Positions 17,255-24,509 of a DNA stretch of 33,266 bases are shown in pieces. A model generated the notes under the pieces. That model did not search any database. It was not told the origin of the DNA and was given only the letters and a program-made list of their open reading frames with translations. Made by a program: the position numbers and the translations under genes. The DNA comes from an uncultured Clostridia bacterium (GTDB lineage: Bacteria; Bacillota; Clostridia; TANB77; CAG-508), in the NCBI GenBank assembly GCA_947628715.1, contig CANRAW010000013.1, forward strand, positions 1 to 33,266, given 5' to 3'. The stretch's first letter is position 1; the number at the start of each line of letters is the position of its first letter.

Positions 17255-18097
17255 ATGCTAGAAATATTAGAGGATACATTAATTGATAGCATAAAATTGT
17301 TACCATTTTTATTTGTCGCCTATTTAATACTAGAATACATAGAGCATAAAATAAGCGATAAATCAAAAGAAAAAATACAAAAATCTGGAAAATATGGACC
17401 AGCAATTGGAAGCATACTTGGAATATTTCCACAGTGTGGTTTTTCTGTTGCTGCGACTAATCTTTATGCAGCGAGAGTAATTACGCTTGGAACACTTATG
17501 TCTGTGTATTTGTCTACATCTGACGAAATGCTTCCAATACTTATCTCAAGAGCTGTACCAGTAAATTTAATTATTAGTATATTGGCAATAAAATTTGCAC
17601 TTGGTATGATATATGGATTCATAATTGATTTTGCAATAAATATAAAAAACAAAAATAAAAAAGAAGAAGATAAAATTGTTGATTTGTGTGAAGAGGAGCA
17701 TTGCCACTGCGAAAAGGGCATATTTAAGTCAGCATTAAAACATACAATAAGCATTTTTATATACATATTTATATTAACATTAATTATAAACGTAATTGTT
17801 AATGCAATCGGAGAAGAAAATTTACAAAACTTTATGGCAAAATCGTCTATATTTGAGCCAATTATTGCATCAGCTATTGGACTTATTCCTAACTGTGCAT
17901 CTTCTGTAATAATAACAGAACTTTATTTATCGGAAATAATAAGTTTTGGCTCATTAATAGCAGGACTTATGGTTAATGCAGGAGCTGGGATAATAATGCT
18001 ATTTAGAATAAATAAAAACTTGAAGGAAAACATTAAAATTGTAGCCTTGCTTTTTGCGTTAGGGGCTATAACTGGTATTGTTATTTCTCTACTTTAG
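17255..18097 (+). CDS. Putative metal exporter, ArsP_2-like permease
   Basis: 280 aa with two related halves, each with a short Pro/Cys motif in a membrane context: GIFPQCGFSVAATNLYAARVITLGTL (first half) and GLIPNCASSVIITELYLSEIISFGSL (second half). This repeated (F/I)PxC pattern is typical of the ArsP_2 'putative 10TM heavy-metal exporter' group, also annotated as a putative manganese transporter. A His/Cys-rich cytosolic loop (CEEEHCHCEKG, about residue 148) lies between the halves and could bind metal. The substrate cannot be told from sequence. It follows the cation exchanger but has its own promoter; trmL begins 23 bp later. Confidence 0.78.
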   Translation: MLEILEDTLIDSIKLLPFLFVAYLILEYIEHKISDKSKEKIQKSGKYGPAIGSILGIFPQCGFSVAATNLYAARVITLGTLMSVYLSTSDEMLPILISRAVPVNLIISILAIKFALGMIYGFIIDFAINIKNKNKKEEDKIVDLCEEEHCHCEKGIFKSALKHTISIFIYIFILTLIINVIVNAIGEENLQNFMAKSSIFEPIIASAIGLIPNCASSVIITELYLSEIISFGSLIAGLMVNAGAGIIMLFRINKNLKENIKIVALLFALGAITGIVISLL

Positions 18098-18120
18098 GAG
18101 CAAGGAAAGGAAATAAAAAA

Positions 18121-18618
18121 ATGAAAATAAATGTTGTAATGGTAGAACCAGAAATTCCACAAAATACAGGAAATATTGCAAGAACTTGTGCTGCAACTAA
18201 TTCTAAACTTCATTTAGTTTATCCTTTAGGATTTAGTATAACAGATAAATATTTAAAAAGAGCAGGACTTGATTATTGGGACAAATTGGAAATAGAAAAG
18301 CACGATTCATTGCAAGCCTTTTTGGAAAAATACAAACCTGAAGAAAATAATATGTTTTATGCTACAACGAAGGCAAAACATTGTTATACAGAAGTAGATT
18401 TTAGCAATATGGACGAGGTTTTCATCCTCTTTGGAAAAGAGACAAAGGGTTTGCCAGAAGATTTGTTACAAAAATATATAGATAATACGATAAGAATTCC
18501 TATGAAAGGAGATTTACGTTCATTAAACCTTTCAAATTCAGTTGCAATTATTGTTTATGAGGTTTTAAGACAAGGCAATTTTGAAAACTTAAATCAAATA
18601 AGTAAATATTTTAATTAA
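18121..18618 (+). CDS. trmL: tRNA (cytidine/uridine-34 2'-O)-methyltransferase TrmL
   Basis: SPOUT-class enzyme that 2'-O-methylates the wobble base of tRNA-Leu. All three SPOUT motifs are present: EPEIPQNTGNIARTC near residue 9, LFGKETKGLPE near 102, and IPMKGDLRSLNLSNSVAI near 122. 165 aa, normal size. AAGGAAA lies before the ATG; likely co-transcribed with the exporter upstream. Confidence 0.93.
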   Translation: MKINVVMVEPEIPQNTGNIARTCAATNSKLHLVYPLGFSITDKYLKRAGLDYWDKLEIEKHDSLQAFLEKYKPEENNMFYATTKAKHCYTEVDFSNMDEVFILFGKETKGLPEDLLQKYIDNTIRIPMKGDLRSLNLSNSVAIIVYEVLRQGNFENLNQISKYFN

Positions 18619-18623
18619 AACAC

Positions 18624-18652
18624 TTGAAAAATTTTTTCTACCATGATAAAAT
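18624..18652 (+). promoter_or_regulatory. Sigma-A promoter for ruvA-rarA
   Basis: TTGAAA (18624-18629), 17-bp spacer, TAAAAT (18647-18652), 34 bp before the ruvA start. Confidence 0.55.
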
Positions 18653-18685
18653 TAAGAAAATTTGTTTGATAAAAGGAAGGTTAAT

Positions 18686-19288
18686 ATGTTTGCATATATT
18701 AAAGGAAGCCTAGAAATGAAGCTAAGTGATGCTGTTATAGTAGAAGCATCAGGAGTTGGATATAAAATATTTATGCCACAAAATGCAATAGATAAATGTG
18801 GGAATATTGGAGATATTGTAAAAATACATACACATTATCATGTAAGAGAAGATAATATTAGTCTATATGGATTTTTAACAAATGAAGAATTAAGGATGTT
18901 TGAACTTTTAATTGGGGTTAGCGGTATTGGTGCAAAATCTGCACTTACTATACTTGCAAATGTTGCGCCTCATGAATTTGCACTTGCTGTAATAACTAAT
19001 AATGATGCAAAACTTACAAAAATACCAGGAATTGGAAAGAAAACTGCTGCGAGAATGATATTAGAGTTGAAAGACAAAATGAAGATGGAATTAGAAGAAA
19101 AAGAAGGAGAAGAGACAGAAAGTAGCAGTATAGATGTAGGCGAAAACATAAATGAGGCAATTTCTGCATTGTTAGTTTTAGGATATAATAGAAAAGAAAT
19201 AGAAAAAGCCTTTGAAAAAGAAAATTTGGACAATTTAAGCGTGGAAGATATTATAAGGAAGGGACTTGCAATTTTAGGAAGAGATTAA
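18686..19288 (+). CDS. ruvA: Holliday junction DNA helicase subunit RuvA
   Basis: RuvA tetramers bind Holliday junctions and load RuvB. OB-fold N-terminus (MFAYIKGSLEMKLSDAVIVEASGVGYKI), helix-hairpin-helix motifs (LLIGVSGIGAKSAL and LTKIPGIGKKTAARMILELK), and a C-terminal domain III (INEAISALLVLGYNRKEIEKA). The start at 18686 is chosen because AAGGAAGG lies just before it and MFAYIKG is the family start; the longer frame from 18662 is not supported. 200 aa. Unusually it is followed by rarA rather than ruvB, which is not in the window. Confidence 0.95.
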   Translation: MFAYIKGSLEMKLSDAVIVEASGVGYKIFMPQNAIDKCGNIGDIVKIHTHYHVREDNISLYGFLTNEELRMFELLIGVSGIGAKSALTILANVAPHEFALAVITNNDAKLTKIPGIGKKTAARMILELKDKMKMELEEKEGEETESSSIDVGENINEAISALLVLGYNRKEIEKAFEKENLDNLSVEDIIRKGLAILGRD

Positions 19289-19319
19289 ACTTTAGTTTTA
19301 GGAAGGGAGACGAAGTAAT

Positions 19320-20561
19320 TTGGACTTAAGTAAACCTTTAGCATATAGAATGATGCCAAAGACTTTGGACGAATATGTTGGACAAAAGCATATATTAGGA
19401 GAAGATAAAATATTATATAGAACAATAAAAGCAGATAGATTGTCTAGTATCATACTTTGGGGACCTCCTGGATGTGGTAAAACATCTCTTGCGAGAGTAA
19501 TAAGTAATACAACAAAAAATAAATTTTATAAAATAAATGCGGTAACTTCAGGTGTTGCTGAAATAAAAAAGATAGTAGAAGATACACAAAATCTTTTAAT
19601 GAATCCTAGCGGAAAATGTATATTATTTATAGACGAGATACATAGATTTAATAAATTGCAACAAGATGCTTTGCTTCCGTTTGTAGAAAATGGCACTGTT
19701 ATTTTAATTGGTGCTACTACTGAAAATCCATATTTTGAAGTAAATAAGGCGCTTATTTCTAGGTCAATGGTTTGTAAGCTCGAGCCATTGGGAATAGACG
19801 ATGTTTTTGAGGTTTTAAAAAATTCATTAGAAAGAGAAGAGGGGCTAAAAAGTTTTAATATTAAAATAGAGGACGAAACTTTAAGAAAAATTGCAATAAC
19901 TGCAGGTGGAGATGTAAGAAATGCGTTAAATGGATTAGAAGTTGCAGTTCTTACAACGAAGATGGATGATAAGGGCATAATAAATATTACAGACGAAATA
20001 GCTAAAAATTGTGTTGCACAAAAAAAGGTAATTTTTGATAAAAATGGTGATTCACATTATGATAATATTAGTGCATTTATAAAGTCAATGAGGGGGAGCG
20101 ACCCTGATGCAGCTATTTTTTATTTAGCAAGGGCATTAGCTGGTGGAGAAGACCCTGTATTTCTTGCAAGAAGAATAACAATTTTGGCTGCGGAAGATGT
20201 TGGACTTGCAAATCCTAATGCACTTGTGGTTGCAACTTCGGCAATGCAGGCAGTTAATATGATAGGTATGCCTGAGGCAAGGATAATTCTTGCGGAAGCG
20301 GCAATATATGTTGCAAAATCGAAAAAGGCAAATTCTGCATATCTTGCAATAGATAAGGCACTATCTGATGTTAAATCTAAAGAAACTGGCGAAATTCCAA
20401 TGCACATAAGAAATGCACCAGTGGAAGATATGCAAAATTTTGGCTATAGTAATGGGTATAAATACCCTCATGATTATCCAGGTCATGTAGTTGAACAACA
20501 GTATTTGCCGGACGAAATGCTTGGAACGAAGTATTATGTAAAAGACGAGACAGAAGAATAA
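19320..20561 (+). CDS. rarA: Replication-associated recombination ATPase RarA/MgsA
   Basis: AAA+ clamp-loader-like ATPase acting at stalled replication forks. It begins MDLSKPLAYRMMPKTLDEYVGQ; Walker A GPPGCGKTS, Walker B CILFIDEIHRF, sensor 1 GATTENP, arginine-finger region ISRSMV, and a C-terminal tetramerisation domain (AIFYLARALAGGEDPVFLARR...AAEDVGLANP). 413 aa, full length. It starts with TTG at 19320 behind GGAAGGGAG. No in-frame CGG, although CGG occurs six times out of frame. Confidence 0.95.
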   Translation: MDLSKPLAYRMMPKTLDEYVGQKHILGEDKILYRTIKADRLSSIILWGPPGCGKTSLARVISNTTKNKFYKINAVTSGVAEIKKIVEDTQNLLMNPSGKCILFIDEIHRFNKLQQDALLPFVENGTVILIGATTENPYFEVNKALISRSMVCKLEPLGIDDVFEVLKNSLEREEGLKSFNIKIEDETLRKIAITAGGDVRNALNGLEVAVLTTKMDDKGIINITDEIAKNCVAQKKVIFDKNGDSHYDNISAFIKSMRGSDPDAAIFYLARALAGGEDPVFLARRITILAAEDVGLANPNALVVATSAMQAVNMIGMPEARIILAEAAIYVAKSKKANSAYLAIDKALSDVKSKETGEIPMHIRNAPVEDMQNFGYSNGYKYPHDYPGHVVEQQYLPDEMLGTKYYVKDETEE

Positions 20562-20564
20562 GTT

Positions 20565-20783
20565 TTACTCTATTCTTCTTCCTTCTTTGCCATTTAATCT
20601 TTCAAATTCTTTACATTTAATTTTATAATCTAATTGCATACATAAATACCTATAATACATGTATGCTTGTTCATATTGCATCATGGGGCTAAACATTGGG
20701 TCTTTATACATATCACCAAAATTTGGGTCAAAATTTAAGTTGTCGTAGGGCGAAAAACCGCTAAAATCCATATTCTTATCCAT
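20565..20783 (-). CDS. Conserved-looking small protein, Tyr/Met/Phe-rich
   Basis: 72 aa. A Gly/Asp/Pro/Met-rich N-terminal half (DFSGFSPYDNLNFDPNFGDM) precedes an aromatic segment with Cys (YEQAYMYYRYLCMQLDYKIKCKE). GGAGG lies 6 bases before the ATG, on a strand opposite to rarA and convergent with it (3-bp gap). The composition is reminiscent of small spore-coat-associated proteins of Clostridia, but I do not recognise the family. Confidence 0.7.
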   Translation of the reverse strand: MDKNMDFSGFSPYDNLNFDPNFGDMYKDPMFSPMMQYEQAYMYYRYLCMQLDYKIKCKEFERLNGKEGRRIE

Positions 20784-20894
20784 AAAACCTCCGCTAAAAA
20801 ATAAATTCTTTTTTTCTTATTAAATATTATTCTAAAAAAAGAGATTTATGAATATTTTATTTTATATGAATAATTATATATGGAGGGGAAAAGT

Positions 20895-21297
20895 ATGAAG
20901 GAAATTGTTGAAAGTAGGGCAATTATAACTGAGACCAATAATTCTGTAAAAATATTAAAAGGAATTATTATTTCTTGTATAATAACATTTTTACTTCTTT
21001 TTATTTTTGCATTAGTGCTTACATATACAAATGTTGGTGAAAACACGATAAAGCCAGTTATAATTGCGATTACAGGAGTTAGCATTTTAGCTCGGAAGTT
21101 CTATGACAACGTGTTCAATAAAGAAAAATGGAATATTAAATGGCGGTATAATAGGTCTTGTTTATATATTACTTATTTACCTTGCATCAAGCGTAACAAC
21201 TGGAAATTTTGGAGTAAATATTTATTCAATTATAATGATGGCGCTAGGGATTGCAACTGGAATAATTGGTGGAATAGTAGGGGTAAATTTAAAGTAA
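20895..21297 (+). CDS. TIGR04086-like small membrane protein, read through a +1 frameshift at CGG
   Basis: 133 aa with four hydrophobic segments after the shift. The start at 20895 is chosen because GGAGGGG ends six bases before it; the upstream ATG at 20880 overlaps that site. At codon 67 (21093-21095) CGG follows GCT; the unshifted frame continues to 21318 as a Trp/Asn/Cys-rich sequence with no membrane character. Skipping the C gives ILAGSSMTTCSIKKNGILNGGIIGLVYILLIYL and a final Gly-rich helix (GIIGGIVGVNLK), matching the pattern I recall for the TIGR04086 family. Function unknown. Most of its second half depends on the shift. Confidence 0.8.
21093..21095 (+). other. CGG +1 frameshift site in TIGR04086-like gene
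   Basis: In-frame GCT CGG A; skipping C gives GGA (Gly) and restores two more membrane helices. The unshifted frame stays open but loses hydrophobic character at once. Confidence 0.82.
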
Positions 21298-21335
21298 ATG
21301 CGGAACATGGATTAGTATAAAATATATATAATATA

Positions 21336-21364
21336 TTGATAATATACACATAATATGTTATAAT
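21336..21364 (+). promoter_or_regulatory. Promoter of the relB-yafQ pair within AT palindromes
   Basis: TTGATA (21336-21341), 17-bp spacer, TATAAT (21359-21364). The promoter lies among TA-palindromic repeats (TATAATATATT-like units on both sides), plausible operators for the ribbon-helix-helix antitoxin. Confidence 0.6.
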
Positions 21365-21394
21365 ATATATATAATATATTATGGAGGCGATATT

Positions 21395-21661
21395 ATGGCT
21401 ACAATAAATATTAATGTAGATAAAAAGGTAAAAGAAGAAGCTAAGGAAACTCTTGAATATTTAGGAACAAATTTTACAAATGTTATCAATATGTTATTAA
21501 GACAAATAATCTTAACTAAAAGTATTCCATTTGAAATAAAAGTACCAAAATTAAATGCTGAAACTAAAAAAGCTATTGAAGATGCAGAAAAGGGAATAGG
21601 ATTAAGTAAAGGATATACAGATTTAGAAGAAATGTGGAAAGATTTAGAAAAAGAGGATTGA
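21395..21661 (+). CDS. RelB/DinJ-family antitoxin
   Basis: 88 aa. The ribbon-helix-helix N-terminus (ATININVDKKVKEEAKETLEYLGTNFTNVINMLLRQI) and the IPFEIKVP segment after it are typical of DinJ. The C-terminal part (SKGYTDLEEMWKDLEKED) is the flexible toxin-wrapping region. GGAGG lies seven bases before the ATG. It is followed immediately by the YafQ-type toxin. Expected to repress its own promoter, which sits among palindromes. Confidence 0.88.
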   Translation: MATININVDKKVKEEAKETLEYLGTNFTNVINMLLRQIILTKSIPFEIKVPKLNAETKKAIEDAEKGIGLSKGYTDLEEMWKDLEKED

Positions 21662-21666
21662 TAAAT

Positions 21667-21940
21667 TTGCTAATAGTAAAATATACTAATTTATTTAAAA
21701 AAGACTATAAATTAATGAAGAAAAGAGGACTTAATCTAAATTTATTAAAAGAAGTGGTTGATATGCTTGCTAATGAACAAACATTGACTGATAAGTATAA
21801 AGACCATTATTTGGTGGGAGATTATAAGCGGATATAGAGAATGCCATATACAACCTAATTGGCTTTTGATATATAAAATAGATAAAGGTGAATTAGTATT
21901 AACAGCATATAGAACAGGTTCACACTCCGATTTATTTTAA
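21667..21940 (+). CDS. YafQ-family mRNA interferase toxin, read through a +1 frameshift at CGG
   Basis: RelE-fold ribosome-dependent endoribonuclease, partner of the RelB/DinJ-type antitoxin. Start assigned to TTG 21667 because the family pattern MLIVKYTNLFKKDYKLMKKRG follows; TTG 21658 is an alternative. At codon 55 (21829-21831) CGG follows AAG, and the unshifted frame stops at TAG one codon later. Skipping the C gives GYRECHIQPNWLLIYKID, LVLTAYRTGSHSDLF and a stop at 21938, 90 aa. The catalytic histidine expected in the GSHSDLF motif lies after the shift, so toxin activity would need frameshifting. Confidence 0.87.
21829..21831 (+). other. CGG +1 frameshift site in yafQ-like toxin
   Basis: In-frame AAG CGG A; skipping C gives GGA (Gly) in DYKGYRECH, a family hallmark. 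Unshifted translation stops at TAG one codon later. Confidence 0.88.
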
Positions 21941-21970
21941 AAAATATAATATCTTTAAATTTTACAATAA

Positions 21971-22012
21971 AAAAAAGGATTTTTTCATTTAATTCAGAAA
22001 AAGTCCTTTTTT
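21971..22012. terminator. Bidirectional terminator between toxin gene and rplT
   Basis: A-rich left arm and T-rich right arm (AAAAAAGGA with TCCTTTTTT, inner TTTTTC with GAAAAA). It lies between two convergent genes and can end both transcripts. Confidence 0.75.
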
Positions 22013-22033
22013 AAATTAATATTCATTTTTACA

Positions 22034-22384
22034 TTAAGCCTTTTTTGCTGTTTCAGCTAATTTTGCAAATGCCTCACTATCAGAAACTGCAAGTTCAGCA
22101 AGCATTTTTCTATTTATAGAAATATTTGCTTTTTTAAGACCAGAAATTAACTTACTGTATGTTAATCCATTTTGTCTAGCAGCAGCGTTAATTCTTGTAA
22201 TCCATAATTTTCTAAAATTACTCTTTTTATCTTTTCTTCCAATGTAAGCATACATACCAGATTTCATAACTGCTTGTTTAGCCATTCTGAATCTGTAATG
22301 TTTAGCTCCATAATATCCTTTAGCTTGTTTTAATACTTTTTTATGTTTTTTACGTGTTATTCTAGCTGTTTTTACTCTTGCCAT
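22034..22384 (-). CDS. rplT: 50S ribosomal protein L20
   Basis: bL20, an early 50S assembly protein that also represses its own operon in many bacteria. Starts [26 protein letters not shown]; has [17 protein letters not shown] and [15 protein letters not shown]. 116 aa, canonical. Last gene of infC-rpmI-rplT. GGAGG before the ATG. No CGG codon. Confidence 0.97.
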   Translation of the reverse strand: MARVKTARITRKKHKKVLKQAKGYYGAKHYRFRMAKQAVMKSGMYAYIGRKDKKSNFRKLWITRINAAARQNGLTYSKLISGLKKANISINRKMLAELAVSDSEAFAKLAETAKKA

Positions 22385-22411
22385 TTTAAATTCCTCCTAT
22401 TCTTATAAATC

Positions 22412-22615
22412 TTAATTATTATATGGTAATAATCTCTTAATTCCGTTTTGACATGTTTTATCAGCATAAGCATTTTGAATTTTACCAGATTTTTTTTGTC
22501 TTCTAGTTTTATTAGCTAAAAGGTGTCTTCTGTTTGATTTTGTTCTTTTAATTTTACCAGTAGCTGTCATTTTGTATCTTTTATTTGCAGCTTTGTTAGT
22601 TTTTAGTTTTGGCAT
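22412..22615 (-). CDS. rpmI: 50S ribosomal protein L35
   Basis: bL35, 67 aa, starting MPKLKTNKAANKRYKMTATGKIK with the basic RRHLLANKTRRQK segment. GGAGG lies before the ATG. Between infC and rplT, as in most bacteria. The C-terminal end (RLLPYNN) is typical. The only CGG in the gene is out of frame. Confidence 0.97.
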   Translation of the reverse strand: MPKLKTNKAANKRYKMTATGKIKRTKSNRRHLLANKTRRQKKSGKIQNAYADKTCQNGIKRLLPYNN

Positions 22616-22651
22616 ATTTTTTTCCTCCTTAAAAATTAATAATTATAATTT

Positions 22652-23164
22652 CTATTTATTTAATGAAAAAATTATAAACATATTTTTACCCTCTAGTAGA
22701 GGTTTCTTTTCTGGAGTAGCAATATCAGAAAGACTATCGACAAATCTATTTAAAATATCCTCTCCAAGTTTTACATAGTTAAGCTCTCTACCTCTAAAAC
22801 GTACAGTAACCTTAACCTTAGAACCACTCTCTAAAAACTTTCTAGCATTTTTAACTTTAAAATTAAAGTCATGCTCTTCAGTATTAGGAGTAACCCTTAT
22901 TTCTTTTATTTCAAGTGTCTTTTGTTTCTTTTTTGCTTCCTTCTCACGTTTTGCCTGTTCAAATTTATATTTACCGTAATTCATAATTTTGCAGACAGGT
23001 GGATTAGCTTGTGGAGAAACTAAGACTAAATCTAAATCTTTCTCAAGGGCTAGATTTAAAGCATCTTTAGAAGACATAGTTCCTAATTTTTCGCCGTTAT
23101 CACCGATTAATTGAACTGTATTAAAACGTATTTGTTCGTTAATTAGTAATTCTTGTTTTATAAT
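22652..23164 (-). CDS. infC: Translation initiation factor IF-3, ATT start codon
   Basis: IF-3 prevents 30S-50S joining and checks start-codon choice. The start is placed at ATT (23164-23162): GGAGG lies five bases upstream and the family N-terminus IKQELLINEQIRFNTVQLIG follows. The longer frame from 23212 covers the leader. Use of a near-cognate start (AUU) is known for infC in other bacteria, where IF-3 discriminates against it and so limits its own synthesis. Two-domain protein with linker REKEAKKKQKTLEIKEIRV; 170 aa. Confidence 0.93.
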   Translation of the reverse strand: MIKQELLINEQIRFNTVQLIGDNGEKLGTMSSKDALNLALEKDLDLVLVSPQANPPVCKIMNYGKYKFEQAKREKEAKKKQKTLEIKEIRVTPNTEEHDFNFKVKNARKFLESGSKVKVTVRFRGRELNYVKLGEDILNRFVDSLSDIATPEKKPLLEGKNMFIIFSLNK

Positions 23165-23177
23165 TAAAACCTCCTTA

Positions 23178-23272
23178 AAAAAATAGACTTGCTTAAAAAC
23201 AAATCTATCCACTAAATTTAATTATTCAAATTAAATAACCTTTTCCTATTTTGGTAAGGTGAGAAGTGGATA
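23178..23272 (-). promoter_or_regulatory. infC leader attenuator (L20-leader-like)
   Basis: Reading the minus strand, a hairpin TAGATTTG / CAAGTCTA (23208-23201 with 23192-23185) followed by a run of seven U abuts the infC ribosome site: an intrinsic terminator. The element TATCCACT (23272-23265) can instead pair with AGTGGATA (23214-23207), which overlaps the terminator's left arm, so the two structures exclude each other. Position and logic match the known L20-responsive infC leaders of Bacillota; the L20 link is inference. Confidence 0.65.
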
Positions 23273-23294
23273 ACTTCTTCTTAAACACATATAT

Positions 23295-23322
23295 ATTATA
23301 CACTTTTTTTGAAAAAAGTCAA
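23295..23322 (-). promoter_or_regulatory. Promoter of the infC-rpmI-rplT operon
   Basis: On the minus strand: TTGACT (23322-23317), 16-bp spacer, TATAAT (23300-23295). It would give a leader of about 125 nt before the ATT start, room for the attenuator. Confidence 0.65.
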
Positions 23323-23351
23323 TAAAATTATGAAAAAAAGTAAAAATATAC

Positions 23352-23380
23352 TAGACTTAATAAAAAACTTGTAGTAAAAT
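23352..23380 (+). promoter_or_regulatory. Probable promoter for remA
   Basis: TAGACT (23352-23357), 17-bp spacer, TAAAAT (23375-23380). Weak -35. It diverges from the infC promoter. Confidence 0.4.
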
Positions 23381-23422
23381 ATAGTATATATATTTATGCA
23401 CGGAAAGGAAGAATACTAAAAT

Positions 23423-23680
23423 ATGCAATTTATAAATGTTGGATATGGAAATATTATATCAGCTAATAGAATAGTATCTATAATAGTTCCAGGTGCAGCA
23501 CCAATAAAAAGATTCATACAAGAAGCTAAAGAAAAATCGTTAGTTATAGATGCTACGTCAGGAAGAAAAACTCGCGCAGTTATTGTAATGGATACAGGGC
23601 ATATAGTATTATCAGCAGTGCAACCCGAAACAGTAATTAGTAGATCAAATAGGGATAATTATAATAAGGAGGCGGAATAG
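23423..23680 (+). CDS. remA: RemA-family (DUF370) regulator
   Basis: RemA is a small DNA-binding regulator of biofilm matrix genes in Bacillus, conserved next to gmk and rpoZ. Starts [30 protein letters not shown], then [29 protein letters not shown], all diagnostic. 85 aa. It overlaps no gene but runs straight into rpoZ (4-bp gap), whose GGAGG lies within its last codons. Confidence 0.93.
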   Translation: MQFINVGYGNIISANRIVSIIVPGAAPIKRFIQEAKEKSLVIDATSGRKTRAVIVMDTGHIVLSAVQPETVISRSNRDNYNKEAE

Positions 23681-23684
23681 AATT

Positions 23685-23876
23685 ATGATGGTAAAACCAA
23701 CAGTTAATGAGCTTTTGAAAAGAGTAGACAATAGATATGAATTAGTTATTGTCACATCTAAAAGAGCAAGACAGCTTGCTAATGGGGATATACCACTTAC
23801 AAACAAAAAAGAAGCATCACCAGTAACACTTGCAGCAGTTGAAATAGCAGAAGGAAAAGTATATATAAAAAAATAG
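23685..23876 (+). CDS. rpoZ: RNA polymerase omega subunit
   Basis: Small subunit that stabilises the beta-prime chain. 63 aa with PTVNELLKRVDNRYELVIVTSKRARQLANG, the omega core motif, and SPVTLAAVEIAEGKVYI at the end. The order here is remA-rpoZ-gmk, slightly different from the remA-gmk-rpoZ order of Bacillus. Confidence 0.93.
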   Translation: MMVKPTVNELLKRVDNRYELVIVTSKRARQLANGDIPLTNKKEASPVTLAAVEIAEGKVYIKK

Positions 23877-23899
23877 ATGTATAAAAAGTGGAGGATACC

Positions 23900-24457
23900 A
23901 TGTTAATAATACTATCCGGTGTAGCAGGAGCAGGAAAAGATACAATAAAAAAAGAAATAATAAAAAGAGTAAAAAACGCAATATCAATACCATCAATAAC
24001 AGATAGAGCAATAAGACCTGGTGACGTTCCTGGGGAAACATATATATTTGTTACAACAGAGCAATTTAAAAAAATGATAGACAATGGAGAATTATACGAA
24101 TTTGACATACATCATAATCATTATTATGGAGTACCAAAAAAACAATTAAATGATAAAATAAAAGAAGGAAAAATAATAATTAAAGATGTAGACGTAAATG
24201 GTACAGAAAATTTAGTAAAAATATTAAAAAACGATATAAAAGTTGTAACAATATTTTTAAAAGTTCCAAGAGAAATTATCAAAGAAAGACTTATAAATAG
24301 AATAGACAAACCAAATCAAGAAGAAATAGAATTAAGACTTAGTAGATTCGACTTTGAAGAATCAAAAATAAAAAATTATGATTATGTAATAGATAATATT
24401 AACCAAGAGGAAACAGTAAATAAAATTATAGATATAATAAATTCTTTTAATAATTAA
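23900..24457 (+). CDS. gmk: Guanylate kinase-like protein
   Basis: Guanylate kinase makes GDP from GMP. P-loop GVAGAGKDT at residues 7-15, then SIPSITDRAIRPGDVPGETYIFV (GMP-binding region; canonical enzymes have S-TTR-PR-GE--G--Y-F), and HHNHYYGVPK. 186 aa. The start is ATG 23900, with GGAGG five bases upstream; the GTG at 23888 is not supported. Divergent from textbook Gmk at the P-loop and the TTR motif, but the position after remA-rpoZ strongly supports the call. Confidence 0.82.
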   Translation: MLIILSGVAGAGKDTIKKEIIKRVKNAISIPSITDRAIRPGDVPGETYIFVTTEQFKKMIDNGELYEFDIHHNHYYGVPKKQLNDKIKEGKIIIKDVDVNGTENLVKILKNDIKVVTIFLKVPREIIKERLINRIDKPNQEEIELRLSRFDFEESKIKNYDYVIDNINQEETVNKIIDIINSFNN

Positions 24458-24509
24458 TCTATAAAAAGCAAAAGCAAAAGATAAAAACAAAGGGAGGTTC
24501 TATGTACTA

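Noticed and set aside
21103..21297. Separate 64-aa membrane protein
   Set aside because: It is the continuation of the gene starting at 20895 after the CGG shift; no ribosome site precedes it.
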